Assembly (NCBI GenBank): GCA_050486105.1
Contig: JBJHCR010000142.1
Location: 1-15,436, forward strand
From: JAEXNA01 sp050486105
GTDB lineage: Bacteria; Vulcanimicrobiota; Xenobia; Xenobiales; JADMJV01
Direction of reading: 5' to 3'
DNA: 15,436 nt
Below, in pieces: positions 7,075 through 13,513 of this stretch. The position numbers and the translations under genes were made by a program. The notes beneath the pieces were generated by a model. It had not been told where the DNA came from, did not search any database, and saw only the letters and a program-made list of their open reading frames with translations. Numbering within the stretch: the first letter of the stretch is position 1; each line of letters opens with the position of its first letter.

Positions 7075-7501
7075 CGCTCTCAAAGGTCAAGGTCTGCAGA
7101 CCTCGATTTTGCTCTTCAAAACTCACCGTCACCAAAACCTTTCTCATAGTGCTGACGGTGCTGGTCTCATAAGCCACCTCGGTGGTGAACGTCGAGGCTT
7201 GAGGGGTTCCATTGACCATTCTCCGCACTTGGAATTCTTGGGGCTCCGCATCGGCTCGATCGGGAATACCATAGAACCCTCCCGCCAAGACTCGTTCCAT
7301 TTCTGCCTGCAGGATATAGTTGGCGATCAGCCTGTTCCTGGACATGTGAAACGATCTCTGGTGGGTTTGCCACAGCATGGCCACTCCCATCAAAACGGTG
7401 ACCAAAATGAAGGCCCCTACGATCACCTCCAGGAGGGTGAAGGCCCCAATTCGCTTAGTATTCGTGCCCCTTTCCAACTTGGTTATCGAATGATGAGCCA
7501 C
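7055..7501 (-). CDS. Prepilin-type minor pilin, PilV-like
   Basis: This 148-residue protein has the prepilin signature RIGA^FTLLEVIVGAF followed by a hydrophobic helix (ILVTVLMGVAMLW). Placing Glu at the usual +5 requires cleavage after Ala rather than Gly, or else Glu sits at +6. The globular part is short, as in PilV/GspI-type minor pilins. The start is GTG at 7501, preceded by AAGGGG at suitable spacing. It overlaps the end of the PilX-like gene by 19 bases and the start of the PilW-like gene by 20. The order PilX-like, PilV-like, PilW-like and the overlaps support one transcript and one complex, probably the pilus tip or priming complex. PilV versus GspI remains open. Confidence 0.83.
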   Translation of the reverse strand: MAHHSITKLERGTNTKRIGAFTLLEVIVGAFILVTVLMGVAMLWQTHQRSFHMSRNRLIANYILQAEMERVLAGGFYGIPDRADAEPQEFQVRRMVNGTPQASTFTTEVAYETSTVSTMRKVLVTVSFEEQNRGLQTLTFESDVFWSH

Positions 7502-8727
7502 TCGGGGACCCCTTGTAATACCTGGCCGGCCAGAGTCTCGTCATAGATGATCCGAGCCCCTGGTCCGGCAAAGGTCACTTCTTGGGCGTCCACGGCCCCG
7601 AACAGTTGGGCTCCGGCCTCGAAAGTCAAACTCAATTCTCGACTGGCGATAACAAAACTTGAGCGCGACTCCTCCTTCAAATGGAAGTTGTCAAGGCCGA
7701 ATAAGTCGGTGTCGCAAGTGTAGATCTGCAGGAGTCTGGGACGCCGTTGCCAGTTCACCTGGGCCCTGGCTCCAACCTCAAAAGAATGTCCCAGGTAGAG
7801 AACGCAGGGGTCATCGGTGCCGGCTCCCACCACTTCCACTACCGCATCTTCGCCAATAAAGAGTTCATTGATAAAGTAGCTTCCGGGCCCCAAGACCAAG
7901 CGCCCACCAGTTTGGACTTCGACCCGATCGAAAGGGCCCGGAGCCAAATTGAGGTCAGTGCCGCTCGCCGTACCGTAGGGCAGAGGCTGATAGTCTCTTG
8001 GTTCGCTGAATTTGTAGTGTAAGGGCCCGTTGCGAACAATGGCGATCCCCCGGGAAACGTTACCCAAAACCTCGATATCGATGGTGGGAACTTCCACGAA
8101 ACCAAGGATTTGGCTTCCTCCCGTGATGTTGGCTCCACGAGGAGCTCGCACCAAAGCCTCTTCTCTAAAGCCCGCGTCGGGTTTTGGGTCGTTGTCATCC
8201 GATACCGACTGGTAGGAACCGATCACAATATTGTTGTGATCGAGATTGAGGGGAACAGCCCGACAAAACACAGCGTAGTTCAGGACCATCTCGGGCTGCA
8301 CGGCTTCGTAAGTCGTGGTTCCGCCCACCTGACGGGTGGGCCGACCATTGACCAGACCGGTGGCCTGAACCCACACCCGACCGGCAGGAACAGAAATGTC
8401 CCCGCTGACCAAGGGTCCGCTACCCAGCCTGTTGTTGTAAACCTCAAGCGAACATCCCAAAGCCGGGTCCCTGAAGTCGAATGCCTCGGGGTCTCCATCG
8501 GGCAAAAGGAGCAAGCCGGGGTCCCAATCCGGATCTTTGGACAATTCATGCAGGGCTCGGTTCAACCCGGCCCGAGCTGCATAATGACCGAGGTTGTCGG
8601 TGTAACCCTGATTGGTGAGCCGTTGATGATGAACAAAGCGGTCCGCAGCAACCAGCGTCAAAACCATGGTGGCTGAAACTAAGAGTAAGAGGACGGCAAG
8701 CCCCATGCCCTTTATAGAATTATTCAC
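7483..8727 (-). CDS. PilX/GspK-like minor pilin with large beta-rich C-terminal domain
   Basis: This is the first gene of the pilin operon. The leader is short: with GTG at 8727 the protein starts MNNSIKG and a hydrophobic helix follows (MGLAVLLLLVSATMVLTLVAADRF), as in PilX/GspK-type proteins, which often lack the +5 Glu. GGGGAGGG lies about 11 bases upstream of this GTG. In-frame ATG 8748 and GTG 8766 are alternatives. A helical stretch with YAARAGLNRALHELSKDPDW resembles PilX N-terminal regions. The remaining 250 or so residues are beta-rich with regularly spaced Gly (GSYQSVSDD, GGSQILGFVEV, GGRLVLGPGSYF, GAQLFGAVDAQEVTF), suggesting a beta-solenoid surface domain. Total length is about 414 residues, long for PilX, consistent with a tip adhesin. 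The binding target is unknown. Confidence 0.82.
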   Translation of the reverse strand: MNNSIKGMGLAVLLLLVSATMVLTLVAADRFVHHQRLTNQGYTDNLGHYAARAGLNRALHELSKDPDWDPGLLLLPDGDPEAFDFRDPALGCSLEVYNNRLGSGPLVSGDISVPAGRVWVQATGLVNGRPTRQVGGTTTYEAVQPEMVLNYAVFCRAVPLNLDHNNIVIGSYQSVSDDNDPKPDAGFREEALVRAPRGANITGGSQILGFVEVPTIDIEVLGNVSRGIAIVRNGPLHYKFSEPRDYQPLPYGTASGTDLNLAPGPFDRVEVQTGGRLVLGPGSYFINELFIGEDAVVEVVGAGTDDPCVLYLGHSFEVGARAQVNWQRRPRLLQIYTCDTDLFGLDNFHLKEESRSSFVIASRELSLTFEAGAQLFGAVDAQEVTFAGPGARIIYDETLAGQVLQGVPEWLIIR

Positions 8728-9014
8728 TCTAGGGTTATCCCTCCCCATATGGCGAAACACTAGCACAAATCTGCTCCCTGGCCAAGGCTTCCAAGAAAAA
8801 CCCGGCCTAGCCGAAGAAGCGATAAGTCGGTGAGGGCTTACCTACCAGGCCCTTCTCGTTGGCAGGCTCTAAGACGGTCCAAGTTCGCCCAGGTCCTGCC
8901 GTCCTAAGGGATTCCCAGGCCTCACCTCACAGCAAGATACCGAGGGCTCACCAGGACCTTTCTGGGGGGTCGTGAAGAGGGATGGTGAAAAATTCCGTTC
9001 CTGGAGCAACCCCA
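8728..9014. other. Divergent intergenic region with possible long-range RNA pairing
   Basis: This spacer separates the minus-strand pilin operon from the plus-strand lipoprotein gene and should hold both promoters, though I cannot pick convincing boxes. Complementary segments are GGTGAGG (8829-8835) with CCTCACC (8920-8926), and, nested inside, GGCAGG (8861-8866) with CCTGCC (8895-8900). They could fold a transcript of either strand into a closed structure of about 98 bases. It does not match a riboswitch class I recognise; in particular I see no c-di-GMP (GEMM) motif, which would suit pilus genes. Confidence 0.35.
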
Positions 9015-10247
9015 ATGAAACGCTTAGCGATCTCCCTACTGATATTTCTCACTCCCTGGATGGCCGGATGCGGTACCCTAGGTGATGAATTCATCGTAGT
9101 CGACACCTTCGACACTTTTTACGAAGATGACATCCCCCCCCTGATCGCGCAAAACGACGTCTACAGCACTCCCAAAAACACCGTGCTGACCGTGGGGGCG
9201 GCCAACGGAATCCTGGCTAACGACACTTTCTTTGACGCCTTCATCGAGATCCCCACCACCTCTGATCAGGGAGGGACGGTAGACGGAAGAGCAGATGGCT
9301 CTTTCACCTACATTCCTCCGGTAGATTTTGTCGGCAACGACACCTTCGAATACTTCTTGGAAGACGACTTCGGTGTGGTCTCGGCCATCGTAACCATTCA
9401 GGTCACCGGGGATCCCACTTCCGGAGGGACCGTGGAAGTGGATCTACAGAACGGAAACGACAGCACTGGCCAACCCTTTGCCACTATTCAGGCCGCAGTT
9501 GCCTCAGCAGGAAGCAACGGCACCATTATCGTCACCGCCAGATCCGGACAGACCTACAGCGGCCAAGTGGTTCTCTTGGACGGCCAAACCTTGGTGGGCT
9601 CAGGTTTCGAGAACATCAACGCCCAAGGCGCGGTTAGACCGACCTTGTCCGGTCCCCTATTGATGTCCAACGGCAACACAGTTCGGGGACTACGAATCCA
9701 AGACTCCCCTGGAGATGGCATTGATGCTGACGGCCAAAACACTGGAGTGATCACCGACTGCGAAATATTCGACAGCAATCTGGCTGGGATCTATATCGGT
9801 CCAGGACGCGGCACTTGGCAGATCGCTCGAAACGAGATTCGAGGAACCGGTGACGGAGAGCCGGGCATCCTGGCTGACTCTCAAGACTCTTCTTCGGTGG
9901 TCTACGCCTTCCAAGACAACATCGTAAGTCAATGTTCGGATAGCGCCATCAATCTGTTCGCCAGCGGCAGCAGCACTATGCGAGTCCAACTGCAAGACAA
10001 CAGCTTTTCAAATTGCCTGCCTGGTTTCACCTTCGAGGTTCAAACCGATGGCAATGCCACGGCGACCTTGGATATCGAAGGGAACTCCAACGATGATGTT
10101 TACCTTTTCAGTCGTTTGGCTTCGTCGTCCACTTTGGCCGTCGAAAGGTTCTCCATTCTCCAAAGCTTGAACACCGGCACCGTGCTCCAAGGACCGGACA
10201 GTTTCGAGATCGACGACGTCCCCGAGGGAAGCGCCGGTTTTCGTTAA
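9015..10247 (+). CDS. Lipoprotein with Ig-like (cadherin-like) domain and right-handed beta-helix
   Basis: Start at ATG 9015 gives a lipoprotein signal, MKRLAISLLIFLTPWMAGC, with the lipidated Cys at residue 19. GGAG lies about 9 bases upstream. The in-frame ATG at 8982 would add 11 residues and has poor spacing. The mature N-terminus is acidic. About residues 45-135 form a bacterial Ig/cadherin-like domain (NDVYSTPKNTVLTV, NGILANDTF, GSFTYIPPVDFVGNDTFEY). About 145-400 form a right-handed parallel beta-helix of the pectate-lyase-like type (FATIQAAVASAGSNGTIIV, NTVRGLRIQDSPGDGIDADG, NTGVITDCEIFDSNLAGIYI). No catalytic residues of a polysaccharide lyase can be assigned, so enzyme and adhesin roles are both open. 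Gly at +2 favours an outer-membrane location. It is divergent from the pilin operon. Confidence 0.85.
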   Translation: MKRLAISLLIFLTPWMAGCGTLGDEFIVVDTFDTFYEDDIPPLIAQNDVYSTPKNTVLTVGAANGILANDTFFDAFIEIPTTSDQGGTVDGRADGSFTYIPPVDFVGNDTFEYFLEDDFGVVSAIVTIQVTGDPTSGGTVEVDLQNGNDSTGQPFATIQAAVASAGSNGTIIVTARSGQTYSGQVVLLDGQTLVGSGFENINAQGAVRPTLSGPLLMSNGNTVRGLRIQDSPGDGIDADGQNTGVITDCEIFDSNLAGIYIGPGRGTWQIARNEIRGTGDGEPGILADSQDSSSVVYAFQDNIVSQCSDSAINLFASGSSTMRVQLQDNSFSNCLPGFTFEVQTDGNATATLDIEGNSNDDVYLFSRLASSSTLAVERFSILQSLNTGTVLQGPDSFEIDDVPEGSAGFR

Positions 10248-10258
10248 GCTTTTTTTCA

Positions 10259-10316
10259 TGCCGGTCTTCTATATTAGGGTCGAGAAGAGAACTCGCCCTA
10301 AAATAGGAGACCGGCA
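10259..10316 (+). promoter_or_regulatory. Long hairpin that buries the ribosome binding site of the coiled-coil gene
   Basis: The outer stem pairs 10259-10272 with 10303-10316: 14 bp including one G-U. After one A-A mismatch the inner stem pairs 10274-10279 plus 10281-10284 with 10292-10301, with a single bulged base at 10280 and a 7-base loop. The Shine-Dalgarno AGGAG (10305-10309) lies within the 3' arm, and the ATG (10319) follows 2 bases after the stem. Transcripts starting upstream of the stem would have a masked ribosome site. No T-run follows, so it is not a canonical terminator. A start inside the hairpin, after TATATT at 10270-10275, would free the site. Confidence 0.75.
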
Positions 10317-10318
10317 CG

Positions 10319-12103
10319 ATGCAGATCATCACATCCAATCAACAAATCGCTCCCAAGACCGCCTTGGCCCCCACCAAGGCCACCGTGGTCAGCGCTCAGC
10401 CCGAAGAACAAGCTGAGCTTCCCAAAGACAGTTTCGGCTCCACCGTGAAGCGCGAAGCCCTCGGAGAGGCCCGCGACCTTTCCCGCCGAGTTTCCAATAT
10501 GACCGCCGGAGCAGGCGGCATCATCGGAGCCTCCGCCGGCGCCTGGACCGGAATGGTCGGCGGCGCTATGGTCGGAGTCGCCGCCGGTGGCGCCGTGGCC
10601 GCTCCCATCTCTTCCATCCTCAGCAACGGAGGCTGGGATTTCATCAAGACAGGTTTCCAAACCGTCGGCACCGCCGGACAGATCGGAATGGCCGTCGGAG
10701 CAACCGCGCTCGCCGTCGGCGGCTGGGTGGTCGGCAGCAAAGTCGGCGAAGTAGCCGGAGCCCCCCTGCCCTACGCCTTCGGACTCGGCACCGGAGCGGT
10801 CAAAGGCACCTTGCGCCACCTGGGCCAAGAAGCCGGCGCCTTGCCTCCTAAAGCTCCCGAGCCCAAGCCCCCGGCCGCTCCTCCCTCCGTTTCCAACGAC
10901 AGCTTCCTGGTCAAGAACGCCGGTCGCGCCCTCGGCGGATTCGGACTCCTGGCCGGAGCCGCAGGTGGTGGTACCGTCGGAGCTCTCCTCGGCACCGGTG
11001 CAGAAGTCGTCAGCGGCCTGGTCAGCGGAGACCTCGGACTCTCAGCCGTCACTCGCGCCGGCCTCATCTACGGCGGCATTGGTGCCACCGCAGGCGCCGT
11101 CACCGGTATGGTCGGCGGTATGGCTCTGGCTAAAGGGGTGCAGAGCGCCGTCAGCGGAGTGGTCGACGGTACCCGAATGTCCCGCCACTGGCTGGAACTC
11201 GAAAAGAAAGACAGCCTGATGAACGACCTCGAGCGCCGCTTGGTCACCAACGAATCCGATTTCGGCAAGGAGCAGCAGGCCGGAAACGCCAACATCGCCC
11301 AACGCGAACAGGCCCTCGGTTCCCGCCAAGAAAAACTCACCGAGCAGCGCACCGTCCTCAACGAGACCATCTCTAACGAGCAAGGCCTCACCAGCGGTCG
11401 CAGCGACCAACTCTACACCCAGAAAACTCAAGACCTGAACGCTTACGAGGGCAAACTCGACGGCACCAAGGCCCACCTCGACTCAGAGAACAGCCGCCTC
11501 CAGACCAAGGAATCCAGCCTGGAAACTCTGATTCGCGACGAGGCCACCGCCCGCCGGGAGAACCATCAGAACACCAACCAGGCCAAGTATGACAGCCGTA
11601 AGACCGGCCTCGAAAACCGAGAGGTCGACCTCCAAGGCCAGGAAAAGCGCATCGACCAGACCGCTGAGAACCAGGCCCAGGCCGAACTCCAGCCTCTGCG
11701 CGATGAGACCGCCAAGGCCAACCGCCAAGCCAACGACGCTCGCAACGACGCCTCTAGATTGCGCTCCGAGACCTCACAAATCGAAGCAGCCATCCCGGGC
11801 ATCATCAGCGAAGCCAACCGTTACGAGAGCCGGGCCAGCAGCCAGGAAGGCACCAACTCCGGTCTGCGCATCGAAGCCGGCCGCCTCTCGTCCCGAGAAA
11901 GCTCGCTGTCTTCGGAACTGTCCTCCTGCCAACGCGACCGCGACGCCGCCAAACGACGTCGCCAAGAAGAAGAACGACGCCGACGTGAGCAAAGCAACCA
12001 CGGTGGTGGCGGCGGCAGCAGCAGCCCTCCCCGCCGAGGCGGCAGCAACTACGGTGGCGGCAGTGGCAGCAACAACGGTCGTCGCAGCGGAAGCAAGTAC
12101 TAG
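10319..12103 (+). CDS. Unrecognised glycine-zipper and coiled-coil protein
   Basis: I do not recognise this 594-residue protein. It has no signal peptide; residues 1-55 are polar. Residues about 61-98 and 115-165 are Gly/Ala-rich hydrophobic segments with repeated G-x-x-x-G spacing (AGAGGIIGASAGAWTGMVGG). A Pro-rich linker follows (about 174-191), then a second such pair (about 200-235 and 246-283). Residues about 289-555 are polar, heptad-like and rich in Glu, Gln, Arg and Asn, predicting a long coiled coil. An Arg/Glu stretch (544-557) and a Gly/Ser/Arg tail (560-594) end it. There is one Cys (C537). This suggests a membrane-inserting or membrane-docked base carrying a rod. Codons end strongly in C, unlike most neighbours. 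It shares its zipper architecture with the next gene, 82 bases downstream. Confidence 0.85.
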   Translation: MQIITSNQQIAPKTALAPTKATVVSAQPEEQAELPKDSFGSTVKREALGEARDLSRRVSNMTAGAGGIIGASAGAWTGMVGGAMVGVAAGGAVAAPISSILSNGGWDFIKTGFQTVGTAGQIGMAVGATALAVGGWVVGSKVGEVAGAPLPYAFGLGTGAVKGTLRHLGQEAGALPPKAPEPKPPAAPPSVSNDSFLVKNAGRALGGFGLLAGAAGGGTVGALLGTGAEVVSGLVSGDLGLSAVTRAGLIYGGIGATAGAVTGMVGGMALAKGVQSAVSGVVDGTRMSRHWLELEKKDSLMNDLERRLVTNESDFGKEQQAGNANIAQREQALGSRQEKLTEQRTVLNETISNEQGLTSGRSDQLYTQKTQDLNAYEGKLDGTKAHLDSENSRLQTKESSLETLIRDEATARRENHQNTNQAKYDSRKTGLENREVDLQGQEKRIDQTAENQAQAELQPLRDETAKANRQANDARNDASRLRSETSQIEAAIPGIISEANRYESRASSQEGTNSGLRIEAGRLSSRESSLSSELSSCQRDRDAAKRRRQEEERRRREQSNHGGGGGSSSPPRRGGSNYGGGSGSNNGRRSGSKY

Positions 12104-12110
12104 CCCGGAC

Positions 12111-12143
12111 TCGGCCTGATTCTTCAGCACTCTTTCAGGCCGA
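12111..12143 (+). promoter_or_regulatory. Intercistronic hairpin between the two glycine-zipper genes
   Basis: TCGGCCTGA (12111-12119) and TCAGGCCGA (12135-12143) form a perfect 9-bp stem around a 15-base loop, 7 bases after the stop of the first gene. No T-run follows, so it is more likely an mRNA processing, stability or partial-attenuation element than a full terminator. It could set the ratio of the two products. Confidence 0.5.
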
Positions 12144-12185
12144 CCCACTACACTACTCACTAGAGAATGCCCAAGGAATAAAGAT

Positions 12186-13301
12186 ATGAATATCAGCCAA
12201 AGCTTCAGCCCAGTAAAGCGGTTCTTCCAAGAGAACCTTCGCACCGAAAGCGACTTCGATGTCAGCAAAGGCCGCCAAGAGGCCCAGCGCGTGGACAGCG
12301 AACTCGAACGCATCCACACCGACACCGTGGATGTTAAAGGCCAACTCGAGAATCTCGAACAGGATTCCGCTCTCAAGCCCCCGTCCTTCCAAGACGTCTC
12401 CGACAAGGATGTGATGCTGGCCACCACCGCCGGCGGTGCCGTCCTCGGAGGAGCCGTGGGAACCCTCAAGGCCATGACCGCCGGTCCGGCCACCGCCGAA
12501 ATCCGAGAAACCGTCCACGATATCACCCAGCCCGCTCTCCGGGGAACCGGCTTTGATATCAGCGTCTTCGAAGTCGGGCCTTCCACCGGAGCCCCCGACG
12601 GTTGGGATGTGGACATCACCCGAAGACCTCTCACCACCGAGAAGGTCGGCGAGTACACCAGCCGGGAAGCGGTGGGCACCAACACCAGTAGCATCGCCCT
12701 TTCAGGCGCTCTCGGCATCGCCGCCGGAGCCGGCATCGGCGCAGGCGTCGGCCTAGCCACCCTCGGTCTGCGAAGGGTTCTCAATAAAGAGTACAACGGA
12801 GCAGCACCTCGGGAAACCGAAAACGACAACCGCGTCCTCCTCACCATGGGTGGAGCCGGAGCCGTCATCGGAGCCGGAGCCGGAGCCCTCTCATCCGTGC
12901 TCCAATCCAACACCGTCAAGTTCCAAACCCAGACCTTGCCCACTCCCGACACCAAAGTCATTGGACAGGTCCCCTCCGGTCCCGGCTACTACGTCCCCAA
13001 CAGCGGCGGTCACCAGGCCCCCGCCAACGCCGAGGCCGTAGCCGACATCATGAAGAACGGACGGCAGATCGACCGCCTGGCCCGAGAAGGCTACCGCGGC
13101 ACCGAAAACCTCCGCCCTGAAGATGTCACCGCCCAGGTCCCGGCCCGCAACCTCTTCGGACAAGTCAAAGTCGACACCGAAACCCGAGAAGTCAACGTCG
13201 GCCCCAGCTTCGTCGGCTCCGTGGTCGGCGGCGCCGCCGTCGGAGCCGTCACCGGGGTGGCCGGTGGGGTTCTGGTCAATGTCTTGCGCAAGACCTTATA
13301 A
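12186..13301 (+). CDS. Unrecognised glycine-zipper protein
   Basis: This 371-residue protein has no recognisable family. The start ATG 12186 has AAGGA 8 bases upstream. Residues 1-65 are charged and helical (a short coiled coil is possible). Four Gly/Ala-rich hydrophobic segments with glycine-zipper spacing follow: about 75-99 (TAGGAVLGGAVGTLKAM), 166-196 (GIAAGAGIGAGVGLATLG), 215-240 (MGGAGAVIGAGAGALSSVL) and 337-367 (FVGSVVGGAAVGAVTGVAGG). Polar regions lie between them, notably 241-335. It has no signal peptide and no Cys. The segments could be membrane hairpins, which is inference. It shares the zipper style, C-ending codons and short polar N-terminus with the preceding gene, lies in the same orientation, and is followed by a strong terminator. 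The pair is probably one operon and perhaps one complex. Confidence 0.83.
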   Translation: MNISQSFSPVKRFFQENLRTESDFDVSKGRQEAQRVDSELERIHTDTVDVKGQLENLEQDSALKPPSFQDVSDKDVMLATTAGGAVLGGAVGTLKAMTAGPATAEIRETVHDITQPALRGTGFDISVFEVGPSTGAPDGWDVDITRRPLTTEKVGEYTSREAVGTNTSSIALSGALGIAAGAGIGAGVGLATLGLRRVLNKEYNGAAPRETENDNRVLLTMGGAGAVIGAGAGALSSVLQSNTVKFQTQTLPTPDTKVIGQVPSGPGYYVPNSGGHQAPANAEAVADIMKNGRQIDRLAREGYRGTENLRPEDVTAQVPARNLFGQVKVDTETREVNVGPSFVGSVVGGAAVGAVTGVAGGVLVNVLRKTL

Positions 13302-13321
13302 CCACGACAGACCCAAAGTCG

Positions 13322-13355
13322 AAGGAGGACGAGCCGGAGCTCGTCCTCCTTTTTT
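13322..13355 (+). terminator. Rho-independent terminator of the glycine-zipper operon
   Basis: AAGGAGGACGAGC (13322-13334) and its exact complement (13339-13351) flank a CGGA loop and run into a T tract ending at 13355. It lies 20 bases after the stop at 13301 and ends the plus-strand unit. The remaining 13356-13513 separates it from the convergent TPR gene; I see no feature there. Confidence 0.95.
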
Positions 13356-13513
13356 GATTACCGAATCGGAAAACTCATCACCTTGTCAGGGCTGGGAGCC
13401 CGCCATAAAGAGTTCTTGAAGTGTTTGATTGGGCGCTCCTATCACTGTGCCCTGATGGGGAAGTCTGACGTCTTGGGAAAGGTTAAGCCACCGCGCCTAA
13501 GGTCGCCCATGGT

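Noticed and set aside
8767..8981. c-di-GMP (GEMM) riboswitch controlling the pilin operon
   Set aside because: The pairing segments seen do not include the conserved core sequences of that class on either strand.
10250..10316. Intrinsic terminator after the lipoprotein gene
   Set aside because: A T run (10250-10256) precedes the hairpin rather than following it on the plus strand, and on the minus strand it would be an A run, so it is not a canonical terminator in either direction.
11774..12961. 395-codon open frame on the minus strand across the two zipper genes
   Set aside because: It is antisense to two well-supported genes and their spacer. Its Ala/Ser/Arg/Pro-rich low-complexity content is what a reversed GCC/GGC-rich sequence gives, and no ribosome site or family motif is seen.
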